Of a stretch of 64,000 nucleotides of DNA, positions 24,199-32,842 are shown piece by piece; the stretch's first letter is position 1; each line of letters begins with the position of its first letter. The stretch covers positions 90,937 through 154,936 of the forward strand of contig NZ_BMQQ01000017.1 of assembly GCF_014648195.1 (NCBI RefSeq). Reading direction: 5' to 3'. The translations under genes were made by a program, and so were the position numbers. The notes below the pieces were generated by a model. It was not told the DNA's origin. It saw nothing but the letters and a program-made list of their open reading frames with translations, and did no database searches. The DNA is from Streptomyces purpureus. GTDB lineage: Bacteria; Actinomycetota; Actinomycetes; Streptomycetales; Streptomycetaceae.

Positions 24199-24972
24199 GT
24201 GACCAGGACGAGTGATACGGCGGGCGCGGCGGCGGACGGCGCGGGCGACCACGCCACCGAGGGACCGGACCGGCTGACACCGGTCCTGCGGCCGGTGCGG
24301 GCGGGCAACGGTTTCGAGGAGGCACTGGAGCAGATCCTGCAGGTCGTACGGCTCGGACTGGTGCCCGGCGGGGAGCGGCTGCCGGCCGAGCGGGAGCTGG
24401 CGGAGCGGATGGGGATCAGCCGGGTCACGCTGCGCGAGGTGCTCAAGGTGCTCCAGGAACAGGGGCTCGTGGAGAGCCGCCGTGGCCGGTACGGCGGGAC
24501 GTTCGTGCGCCGGCGCCCGCAGACGGCCGGCGAGGAGGAGCTGCGCCGCCGGATCGCGGCGGTGGACATCGAGGACACGCTGCGTTTCCGGGAGGTCCTT
24601 GAGGTGGGCGCGGCCGGGCTGTGCGCGGCGCACGGGCTGCCCGAGGAGGGCGCCGAGCGGCTGCGTACGGCGCTGGCGGCGACCCACGACGCGGAGCTGG
24701 GCGACTACCGCAGGCAGGACACGCTGCTGCATCTGACGATCGCCGAGCTGTCCGGGTCGCCGACCCTGACGGCTCAGTACGCGGCGGTCCGGGCGACGGT
24801 GAACGACCTGCTGGACTGCATCCCGCTGCTCGTACGGAACCTGGAGCACTCCCAGCACCAGCACACGGCGCTGGTCGAGGCGATCCTCGACGGCGACGCG
24901 GACGGGGCGCGTGAGGTGATGCGGGAGCACTGCGGGGGTACGGCGGCGCTGCTGCGCGGCTTCCTCACGTGA
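24199..24972 (+). CDS. GntR/FadR-family regulator of the ethanolamine cluster
   Basis: A 257-residue cytosolic repressor-type regulator. After a short disordered N-terminus the winged helix is complete (about residues 41-105: RLPAERELAERMGISRVTLREV, VLQEQGLVESRRGRYGGTFV). The C-terminal helical FCD effector domain follows (DTLRFREVLEVGAAGLCAAH, LHLTIAELSGSPTL, HTALVEAILDGDADGAREVM), with the His residues that bind metal in many members. Position between the catabolic operon and the permease, and a repeated site in both control regions, point to local control by ethanolamine or a pathway intermediate. The GTG at 24199 is chosen because GGAAGGGGA precedes it; a TTG seven codons upstream is the alternative. 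Confidence 0.92.
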   Translation: MTRTSDTAGAAADGAGDHATEGPDRLTPVLRPVRAGNGFEEALEQILQVVRLGLVPGGERLPAERELAERMGISRVTLREVLKVLQEQGLVESRRGRYGGTFVRRRPQTAGEEELRRRIAAVDIEDTLRFREVLEVGAAGLCAAHGLPEEGAERLRTALAATHDAELGDYRRQDTLLHLTIAELSGSPTLTAQYAAVRATVNDLLDCIPLLVRNLEHSQHQHTALVEAILDGDADGAREVMREHCGGTAALLRGFLT

Positions 24973-25121
24973 GGGGCGGGCGGGCTCGGGGGCGGGCGGG
25001 CTCCCCCACCGGAAAGGCGCGCGGTCTTCGGGCTTCCTCACCTGGAAGGCACGCGGCCACCCGCCGTCACGTAACCCGAAAGTAACGCACGGGTCTTGCG
25101 TTCCAGCCACCCCGGCGCAAA

Positions 25122-25141
25122 GGTATGGTCCCATTCCATTG
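25122..25141. promoter_or_regulatory. shared site GGTAT-N9-CCATTG, permease promoter
   Basis: Second copy of the bipartite sequence of 24157-24176, 22 bases before the permease start. It overlaps a plausible -10 hexamer (TATGGT, 25124-25129), so a protein bound here could block transcription of the permease and hydrolase genes. Confidence 0.5.
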
Positions 25142-25163
25142 GGCCCGACGCGGGAGCTCTGCC

Positions 25164-26606
<1,443 letters not shown>

Positions 26607-26648
26607 CCCTCTCCGTACTTCGTACGGACCGTTCTGGAGGCACGACCC

Positions 26649-27335
26649 GTGACCCTGCCGCTCATCGGTGTGACGACCTATCTGGAGGATTCCGCCCGCT
26701 GGAGCGTGTGGGACCTGCCGGCGGCGCTGCTGCCGGCCGGGTACCCGCGGCTCGTGCAGGCCTCGGGAGGTCTCGCGGCGATGCTCCCGCCGGACGACCC
26801 GGCCCGCGCGGCCGAGGCGGTGGCCCGGCTGGACGGCCTGGTGGTGGCAGGCGGCGCGGACGTGGAGCCCGTACGGTACGGGGCCGAGCCGGAGCCCCGT
26901 ACCGGCCCGCCCGCCCGGGAGCGGGACTCCTGGGAACTGGCCCTGATCGACGCCGCTCTCGCCGCCGACACCCCGCTGCTCGGGATCTGCCGCGGCATGC
27001 AGCTGCTGAACGTGGCGCTCGGCGGCACGCTCGTCCAGCACATCGACGGCCACGCGGTCGAGTTGGGCGTCTTCGGCAGCCACTCCGTGACGCCGGTGCC
27101 GGACACGCTTTACGCCTCACTGGTGCCGGAGGCCACCTCCGTCCCCACGTACCACCATCAGGCGGTCGACCACCTCGGCAAGGGCCTGACGGTCGGCGCC
27201 TACGCGGAGGACGGCATGGTCGAGGCGGTCGAACTCCCCGGCGAGCAGTGGGTCCTGGGCGTTCAGTGGCACCCGGAGATGGGCGAGGACCGGCGGGTGA
27301 TGCGGGGCCTGGTCGCCGCGGCGGGCGCGCGCTGA
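26649..27335 (+). CDS. PuuD-like class I gamma-glutamyl hydrolase
   Basis: A 228-residue cytosolic class I glutamine amidotransferase-fold hydrolase. The nucleophile is Cys114 in LLGICRGMQLLNVALGG and the other triad residues are His208 and Glu210 in VQWHPE. VAGGADVEPVRYG and TYHHQAVDHLGKGL are typical of gamma-glutamyl-GABA hydrolases (PuuD). In this cluster the expected substrate is gamma-glutamylglycine, giving glutamate and glycine and so returning the glutamate spent by the ligase; that substrate is inferred. GTG start with GGAGGCACGACCC before it. It follows the permease gene. Confidence 0.92.
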   Translation: MTLPLIGVTTYLEDSARWSVWDLPAALLPAGYPRLVQASGGLAAMLPPDDPARAAEAVARLDGLVVAGGADVEPVRYGAEPEPRTGPPARERDSWELALIDAALAADTPLLGICRGMQLLNVALGGTLVQHIDGHAVELGVFGSHSVTPVPDTLYASLVPEATSVPTYHHQAVDHLGKGLTVGAYAEDGMVEAVELPGEQWVLGVQWHPEMGEDRRVMRGLVAAAGAR

Positions 27336-27380
27336 AGGCGCTGGGACGGGTGGGGGCGGGTGCGCGGGCGCCCGGCGATG

Positions 27381-27463
27381 GGTGCTCCGTCCCGCCGCCC
27401 GGCCTCATGCCACCCCGCCCCGGGCGCTCCGTGCCGCCGCCGGCGTCATGCCGCCCGGTCCCG
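27381..27463. repeat. two tandem copies of a 42-bp unit
   Basis: The unit GGYGCTCCGT-CCGCCGCC-GGC-TCATGCC-CCC-CCCGG occurs twice head to tail (about 27381-27422 and 27423-27463) in the gap between the hydrolase gene and the convergent LysR gene. Each copy has a few differences. Nothing else is visible in this gap. Confidence 0.6.
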
Positions 27464-27508
27464 GGTGCCCGAGGAGCGCGGCTCCACCGCCGCCGGGCCT
27501 GCGGCCCC

Positions 27509-28420
27509 CTACGTACGGGTCAGGGCGAGCAGGTCCCGTGCCGGGCCCGTCGGGCGGGGGCCCGTCGGCCAGACCGCGCGCAGGTCGCGGGTGAGCCGGA
27601 CGCCTTCGACCGGGATCTCGACCAGGCGGCGGGAGGCCAGCTCCTCGGCGACGGCCAGTTCGCTGAGGACCGCCGGCCCCGCGCCGCTGACGGCAGCCGC
27701 CTTGACCGCGGTGGTGGAGGCCAGTTCGAGCAGGGGTTCCGCGAGGCCGCCGTGGGCGGCGAGGGCCGAGTCGAGGACCTGCCGGGTGCCGGAGCCGCGC
27801 TCGCGCAGGATCAGCGGGGTGGCCGCCACCTCGGCGGGGGCGACCGGGCCCCGGCGGCGGGCCCAGCGGTGGCCGGGGGCCGTGACGACGGTCAGCCGGT
27901 CGTGGGCGACGACGACCCCGTCGAGGCCCTCCGGCACGGCCAGGCCCTCGACGAACCCGAGGTCCGCCTCGCCGCCGAGGAGCCGGGCCGCGACGGCCGA
28001 GGAATTACCGGCCAGCAGCGAGACGGCCGTGCCGGGGCGGGCCTGGCGCAGGGCGATGAGCCACCCCGGGAGCAGGTATTCGGCGATCGTCATGGAGGCC
28101 GCGACGCGCAGCCGTGAGTCCCGGCGGTCGCGCAGCGCCTGGGCGCCCGCGTCGAAGGCCTCCGCCGCCTCGACGATCCGCCGGGCCCAGTCGGTGACCA
28201 GGGCGCCCGCGTCGGTCAGCCGGGAGCCGCGGGGCGAGCGGTCCACGAGGGCGACGCCGAGCTGCCGTTCCATGGAGCGGATCCGGCTGCTCGCGGCGGG
28301 CTGGGTGATCCCGGTCTCCTTGGCCGCCCGGCCGAGGCTGCCGTGCCGGGCGACGGCGAGGAGCAGTTCGAGGGCGCCGAGGTCGGGGACCCGGTGGGAC
28401 AGGGGTGCGTCGCTGCTCAT
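27509..28420 (-). CDS. LysR-family transcriptional regulator
   Basis: A 303-residue regulator. The N-terminal winged helix (about 15-75) shows LLAVARHGSLGRAAKETGIT and QPAASSRIRSMERQLGVALV. The C-terminal periplasmic-binding-like effector domain runs from about residue 100 (RLRVAASMTIAEYLLPGWL, ADLGFVEGLAVPEGLDG, LILRERGSGTR). It resembles CysL/RbcR-like members that control anion metabolism and is divergent from a TDT-family anion exporter gene, the usual LysR arrangement. An inverted repeat TATG-ACGG-CATA at 28431-28442 is a likely binding site for both autoregulation and exporter control. Start ATG at 28420. Confidence 0.93.
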   Translation of the reverse strand: MSSDAPLSHRVPDLGALELLLAVARHGSLGRAAKETGITQPAASSRIRSMERQLGVALVDRSPRGSRLTDAGALVTDWARRIVEAAEAFDAGAQALRDRRDSRLRVAASMTIAEYLLPGWLIALRQARPGTAVSLLAGNSSAVAARLLGGEADLGFVEGLAVPEGLDGVVVAHDRLTVVTAPGHRWARRRGPVAPAEVAATPLILRERGSGTRQVLDSALAAHGGLAEPLLELASTTAVKAAAVSGAGPAVLSELAVAEELASRRLVEIPVEGVRLTRDLRAVWPTGPRPTGPARDLLALTRT

Positions 28421-28430
28421 AAACCCAGCT

Positions 28431-28442
28431 TATGACGGCATA
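28431..28442. promoter_or_regulatory. LysR-type binding site candidate
   Basis: TATGACGGCATA is an inverted repeat (TATG-N4-CATA) and TTATGACGGCATA matches the T-N11-A box of LysR regulators. It lies in the 70-bp region between the divergent regulator and exporter genes. Confidence 0.55.
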
Positions 28443-28490
28443 GAGCGATGATCCCTGGTCGGGGCCCGGACCCGGCGAGACGGTGGGGGC

Positions 28491-29636
28491 ATGGCAACAG
28501 TCGCTCAGCCCCGTACGTACCGCACCGCCGCACCCCCCAGGGCCAAGGCGCCTGGCGTACGGCACATCGGACCCAACTGGTACGCGACGGTGATGGGCAC
28601 CGCGATCATCGCCAACGCGGGAGCGACCCTCCCCGTGGACGTGCCAGGTCTGCGGACCGCCTGCACCGTCGTGTGGGCGCTCTCCTTCGTGATGCTCCTG
28701 ACCCTGCTCACCGCGCGCGTGCTGCACTGGACCCATCACCGAGACCGGGTCCGTGAACATCTGCTCGACCCGGCCGTGGCTCCGTTCTACGGCTGTCTGT
28801 CGATGGCGCTGCTCGCGGTCGGCGGCGGCACGATGATCGTGGGGCAGGACTGGATAGGGCAGCAGGCCGCGGTCGCCGTGAACGCGGTGCTGTTCACCGC
28901 CGGAACGGCGACAGGACTGGCCGCCGCGGTGGCGATCCCGTATCTGATGGTCGTCCACCACCGCGTCGAGAGCGCCTCCCCCGTCTGGCTGCTGCCCGTG
29001 GTCGCGCCGATGGTGTCCGCCGCGCTCGGACCGCTGCTGGTGCCGCATCTGCCCGCCGGGCAGTGGCAGCAGGCGATGCTGCTCGGCTGCTACGCGCTGT
29101 TCGGGCTGAGTCTGCTCGCCACGCTGGTGATGCTGCCGCTGGTCTTCGGGCGGCTGGTGACGGCCGGTCCGCTGCCCCTCGTGCTCACCCCCACGCTCTT
29201 CCTGGTCCTCGGGCCGCTGGGGCAGTCGACGACCGCGGTGAACAAGTTCGCGGACGTGGCGCCTGGTGTGCTGCCCGCGTCGTACGCCGAGGGGTTCACC
29301 GCCTTCGCGGTGATCTACGGGGTGCCCGTGATGGGCTTCGCCCTGCTGTGGCTGGCGCTGGCCGGTGCGATGGCGCTGCGCGCCCGCCGCCAGGGCATGG
29401 GGTTCGCGATGACCTGGTGGGCGTTCACCTTTCCCGTCGGAACCTGTGTGACCGGAGCCGAGGGGCTCGCCCTGCACACCGGCCTGGACGCGCTGCGCTG
29501 GCTCGCGGTCGGGCTGTACGTGGCGCTGGTGGCGGCCTGGGCGGTGGCCGGGGCGCACACCCTGCGCGGTCTGGTCAGCGGAGAGCTGCTCGCAGCACCC
29601 GGGGCGCCTCGGCCAGTGACGGCCCGTACCACGTGA
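28491..29636 (+). CDS. TDT-family (TehA/SLAC1/Mae1) anion transporter
   Basis: A 381-residue integral membrane protein with about ten hydrophobic helices, matching the tellurite-resistance/dicarboxylate transporter family. It starts with the hallmark IGPNWYATVMGTAIIANAG and ends with WWAFTFPVGTCVTGAEGL. Known members move malate, sulfite or other small anions, or act as anion channels; the substrate here is unknown. Divergent to a LysR regulator that probably controls it. Its last 62 bases overlap the end of the convergent metal-receptor gene, so both 3' ends are coding on opposite strands. ATG start. Confidence 0.9.
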   Translation: MATVAQPRTYRTAAPPRAKAPGVRHIGPNWYATVMGTAIIANAGATLPVDVPGLRTACTVVWALSFVMLLTLLTARVLHWTHHRDRVREHLLDPAVAPFYGCLSMALLAVGGGTMIVGQDWIGQQAAVAVNAVLFTAGTATGLAAAVAIPYLMVVHHRVESASPVWLLPVVAPMVSAALGPLLVPHLPAGQWQQAMLLGCYALFGLSLLATLVMLPLVFGRLVTAGPLPLVLTPTLFLVLGPLGQSTTAVNKFADVAPGVLPASYAEGFTAFAVIYGVPVMGFALLWLALAGAMALRARRQGMGFAMTWWAFTFPVGTCVTGAEGLALHTGLDALRWLAVGLYVALVAAWAVAGAHTLRGLVSGELLAAPGAPRPVTARTT

Positions 29637-30279
29637 GGTGGCGGCCGCTGACGAGCGCGGCGGGTACGGGCGCGAAGGCCTCCGGCCCGTCGTCGGCCGT
29701 GAAGCGGTACGGCTCGTCGGGCAGGACGACCAGATCGGCGCCGCTCGCGCGCAGTTCGTCGAGGGGGATGCGGGGGTAGCGCTCGGCGTGGCCGGCGTAG
29801 AGGTGGCGCACCCCGAGCCGGGCGAGCAGGTCGCCGGCGAAGGTGTCGCGGCCCAGCACCATCCAGGGGCGTCGCCAGACCGGCACGACCGCTGTCCGCG
29901 GCTCCAGCGGGGGAAGGTCCGTCCAGGCGGCCTCGGCGTCGTCGAGCCAGCGGGGCCGGGCGGGGACGGCGCAGGCGCGAAGCACCCGGTCGAGTTCGCG
30001 GAAGGCCTGGTCCAGGGTGCGGATCTCGGTGACGAGGACCTCGATGCCGGCGGCGCGCAGGGCGGCGAGGTCGGGGGCGCGGTTCTCCTCCTCGTTGGCG
30101 ACGACGAGGTCCGGGCGCAGGGCGGTGATCGCGGCGAGGTCCGGGTTCTTGGTGCCTCTGACGCGTACGACGCCGAGGGAGGCGGGGTGGGTGCACCAGT
30201 CGGTGGCGCCGACCAGGACGCCGGGGGCGCTGACGGCGATCGCCTCGGTCAGCGAGGGGACGAGCGAGACGACCCTCAT
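29575..30279 (-). CDS. cytosolic BtuF-like helical-backbone metal receptor
   Basis: A 234-residue protein of the periplasmic-binding family that carries B12 or siderophore ligands (MRVVSLVPSLTEAIAV, CTHPASLGVVRVRGTKNPDLAAI, LRPDLVVANEEENR, GRDTFAGDLLARLGVRHL). Unlike true transport binding proteins it has no signal peptide or lipobox, so it should stay in the cytosol. Such short forms occur in actinobacteria; their role is unclear and I do not assign a ligand. Its ATG overlaps the TGA of the upstream XRE-cupin gene by four bases, so the regulator and this protein are co-translated. The 62-base antisense overlap with the exporter gene is notable. Confidence 0.87.
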   Translation of the reverse strand: MRVVSLVPSLTEAIAVSAPGVLVGATDWCTHPASLGVVRVRGTKNPDLAAITALRPDLVVANEEENRAPDLAALRAAGIEVLVTEIRTLDQAFRELDRVLRACAVPARPRWLDDAEAAWTDLPPLEPRTAVVPVWRRPWMVLGRDTFAGDLLARLGVRHLYAGHAERYPRIPLDELRASGADLVVLPDEPYRFTADDGPEAFAPVPAALVSGRHLTWYGPSLAEAPRVLRAALR

Positions 30280-30833
30280 CGGTTGCCGGTGGTCTCGATG
30301 TGTTCGGCGACGGCCACCATGAGGATGCGGGTGGCGGGGTCGGTGGCGCGCCAGCGGTGGCGCACACCGCCCGAGAGGTAGAGCGTGTCGCCGCGCTCGA
30401 GGCGGTAGGCGCGGCCCTCGGCCTCGATCTCCACGGAGCCCTCGGCGACGTACATCAGCTCGTCGTTGCGGTGCAGGTACTCCCGGCCGGTGTCCTGTTC
30501 GCCGAGGAATTCCAGGGCCTGGAGCTGGTGGTGGCCGCGGACCAGGGGGCGTACTCCGGTGCCGGGCGAGAGGCCCATGTCGTCGCCGGAGCGTACGACG
30601 TCGACCGTACGGGCGCTGTCGGCTGCGGCGAGCAGCTCGACGGCGGTGGTGTCCAGGGCGTCGGCGACCCGCCGGAGCGAGCGCATGCTGGGGCGGGCCC
30701 GCTCGTTCTCGATCTGGCTGAGGAAGGGCACCGAGAGGCCGCTGCGCGCGGCGACCGCGGCCAGCGTCATATGGAGCGCTCTGCGTCTCCTCCGGACGGC
30801 GGCGCCCACCCGAAGCGTCTCCTTGTCGTCCAT
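30276..30833 (-). CDS. XRE-cupin transcriptional regulator
   Basis: A 185-residue regulator with two domains. Residues about 10-65 are an XRE helix-turn-helix (GAAVRRRRRALHMTLAAVAA, SGLSVPFLSQIENERARPS). Residues about 105-175 are a cupin barrel (REYLHRNDELMYVAEGSVE, LERGDTLYLSGGVRHRW) with His and Glu ligands for a metal or small molecule. Such proteins usually repress nearby catabolic or transport genes. The ATG at 30833 is preferred; a longer frame adds 37 residues of unclear origin, rich in Glu, Arg and Thr. It is coupled by a 4-bp overlap to the metal-receptor gene. Confidence 0.9.
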   Translation of the reverse strand: MDDKETLRVGAAVRRRRRALHMTLAAVAARSGLSVPFLSQIENERARPSMRSLRRVADALDTTAVELLAAADSARTVDVVRSGDDMGLSPGTGVRPLVRGHHQLQALEFLGEQDTGREYLHRNDELMYVAEGSVEIEAEGRAYRLERGDTLYLSGGVRHRWRATDPATRILMVAVAEHIETTGNR

Positions 30834-30985
30834 CTCTCCGGCTCCCTCCCTCTGCGTGGTGCCCGTCGTCGTCTCGTTCACTCGTCCACGCGCCCGTCCG
30901 CTTTCGTTCTCGTGTTCGCCCACGGCCGCGTACTCGTCGGTCACCTCACCCTACGCAGCTTCTGGCCCGGGTTTTCGAGAACGGC

Positions 30986-31024
30986 GGAAGGGGCGGGCGG
31001 CACCGAGTGCCGCCCGCCCCTTCC
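30986..31024 (-). terminator. strong terminator of the quaternary-amine transporter operon
   Basis: An 18-bp perfect stem (GGAAGGGGCGGGCGGCAC and its complement) with a CGA loop, 22 bases after the stop of the permease/binding-protein gene. Its symmetry would also stop plus-strand transcripts. Confidence 0.85.
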
Positions 31025-31045
31025 GGAGAGGGTTCCGCCGCGGGT

Positions 31046-32842
31046 CTACAGCGGTGCCATCTTGTCCACCAGACCGGGGTTCTCCTGGAGCCAGGCGCGG
31101 ACGGCCTGCTGCTCCTTGCCCTTGCCGGTCTGCTGGATCTTCGCCTCCAGGCCGGTGAGCTGTTCCTCGCTGAGGGTGAAGTCCTTGAGCCAGGCGCCGA
31201 CCTTCGGGTGCTCGGCGGAGAAGCCCTTACGGGCCAGGGTGTGCACTCCGTCGCCCTTGCCCCAGGTGCCCTTGGGGTCCTTCAGCTTCTTCAGGTCGTA
31301 CGTGGAGTACGCCCAGTGCGGGGACCAGAGGGTGACGACGACGGGCTCCTTCTTGGCGTACGCCCGCTTCAGCTCGGCGAGCATGCCGGGCGTGGAGCCG
31401 TCGATGACCTTGTACTCGCCTTCGAGGCCGTACTCCTTGAGGACCTTGTCCTTGAGGATGCCCATCATTCCGGCGCTGGGCTCGATGCCGACGACACGGT
31501 TCTTGAACTGTCCGCCCTTGCCCTTGAGGTCGTCGAGGGAGTCGACGTCCTTCATGTACGAGGGGACGCTCAGCTCCAGCGAGGTGGGGCCGTACCAGGA
31601 GCCGAGGTCCTCCAGCTTGTTCTGGTACTTCTTCCAGTACGTGGCGTGGGTGACCGGCAGCCAGGCGTCGGTCTGGACGTCGATCTGACCGCCGGCCATA
31701 CCGGTGTAGAGCGCTCCGGCCTCGTACTGCTGGACGTCGACGCGGTAGCCGCGCCGCTCCAGCACCTCCTTCCAGAGGAAGGTGGAGGCGATGCCCTCGT
31801 CCCAGGGGATGTAGCCCAGCGAGATCTTCTTGCCGTGGCCGACGTCGTCGGCGCCCTTGGTCCCGGCGGCGGGCGCGCCGCCGAGGACGCCCATGCCGCC
31901 CGCGACGAGCGCGAGGACGGCCACGCCGACGACGGCGACGACGGGCTGCGGGCGGTGGTTCCACAGCTGGGGCCGGCGGGTCAGGGAGCGGGCCTTGGCG
32001 AGGGCGCGGCGGCCCAGCGGGGAGACCTGGCGGCCGAGCGCGCCGGTGATCCGGTCCAGGTACATGGCGAGGACGACGATGGAGACGCCGGCCTCGAAGC
32101 CGAGGCCGATGTCGACGTTGCCGATGGCGCGGTAGACGGCGCCGCCGAGGCCGCCGCCGCCGACCATGCCGGCGATGACCACCATGGAGAGACCGAGCAT
32201 GATCACCTGATTGATGCCGGCCATGATCGTCGGCAGCGCGAGCGGCAGCTGCACCCGCAGCAGGGTGTTGCGCGGGGTGGTGCCGAACGCCTCGGCGGCC
32301 TCGACGAGTTCGCCGTCGACCTGACGGATGCCCAGTTCGGTCATGCGGACGCCGGGTGGCAGCGCGAAGACGATGGTGGCGATGATGCCGGGGACCACGC
32401 CGACGCCGAAGAAGATGATGCCGGGGATCAGGTAGACCATGGCGGGCATGGTCTGCATGAAGTCCAGGACCGGCCGGACCACGGCGCTGACGGTCTTGGA
32501 GCGGGAGGCCCAGACACCGAGCGGGACCGCGACGACGAGGGTGACGAGCGTCGCGACGAGGACGAGCGACAGCGTCGACATGGCCTCGTCCCACAGCGCG
32601 ACGGAGTCGATGAGCGCGAAACCGGCGAAGGCGAGCAGGCCCGCGGCCAGTCCGCGCAGCCACCAGGCGACGACGGCGAGGATGCCGGCGAAGAGCAGCG
32701 GCTCGGGCGCGGAGAGGACGGCGTCGATGGCGTCGTACAGACCGGTGACGACGGCGCTGATGGCGTCGAAGAGCCAGGAGAGGTGGGACTGGAGCCAGTC
32801 GACGCCGTGGTCGACCCAGTCGCCGAGGGTGAGCCTAGGCAT
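31046..32842 (-). CDS. quaternary-amine ABC transporter, fused permease and binding protein
   Basis: A 598-residue fusion. Residues 1-330 are a ProW/OpuAB-type permease with several membrane helices and the coupling-loop region VDGELVEAAEAFGTTPRNTLL. After a further membrane helix (about 308-328) the rest is a substrate-binding domain of the OpuAC/ProX type: KISLGYIPWDEGIASTFLWKE, GQIDVQTDAWLPVTHATYW and VVTLWSPHWAYSTYDL, with the tryptophans that cage betaine-like cations. It imports glycine betaine, proline betaine, choline or a relative, mainly for osmoprotection. Its ATG lies inside the last eight bases of the ATPase gene, so the two are coupled. The fusion keeps the receptor tethered to the pore. 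Confidence 0.92.
   Translation of the reverse strand: MPRLTLGDWVDHGVDWLQSHLSWLFDAISAVVTGLYDAIDAVLSAPEPLLFAGILAVVAWWLRGLAAGLLAFAGFALIDSVALWDEAMSTLSLVLVATLVTLVVAVPLGVWASRSKTVSAVVRPVLDFMQTMPAMVYLIPGIIFFGVGVVPGIIATIVFALPPGVRMTELGIRQVDGELVEAAEAFGTTPRNTLLRVQLPLALPTIMAGINQVIMLGLSMVVIAGMVGGGGLGGAVYRAIGNVDIGLGFEAGVSIVVLAMYLDRITGALGRQVSPLGRRALAKARSLTRRPQLWNHRPQPVVAVVGVAVLALVAGGMGVLGGAPAAGTKGADDVGHGKKISLGYIPWDEGIASTFLWKEVLERRGYRVDVQQYEAGALYTGMAGGQIDVQTDAWLPVTHATYWKKYQNKLEDLGSWYGPTSLELSVPSYMKDVDSLDDLKGKGGQFKNRVVGIEPSAGMMGILKDKVLKEYGLEGEYKVIDGSTPGMLAELKRAYAKKEPVVVTLWSPHWAYSTYDLKKLKDPKGTWGKGDGVHTLARKGFSAEHPKVGAWLKDFTLSEEQLTGLEAKIQQTGKGKEQQAVRAWLQENPGLVDKMAPL

Noticed and set aside
27336..27508. Small gene in the tandem-repeat gap
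   Set aside because: Short frames here lack ribosome binding sites and consist of the repeat units.
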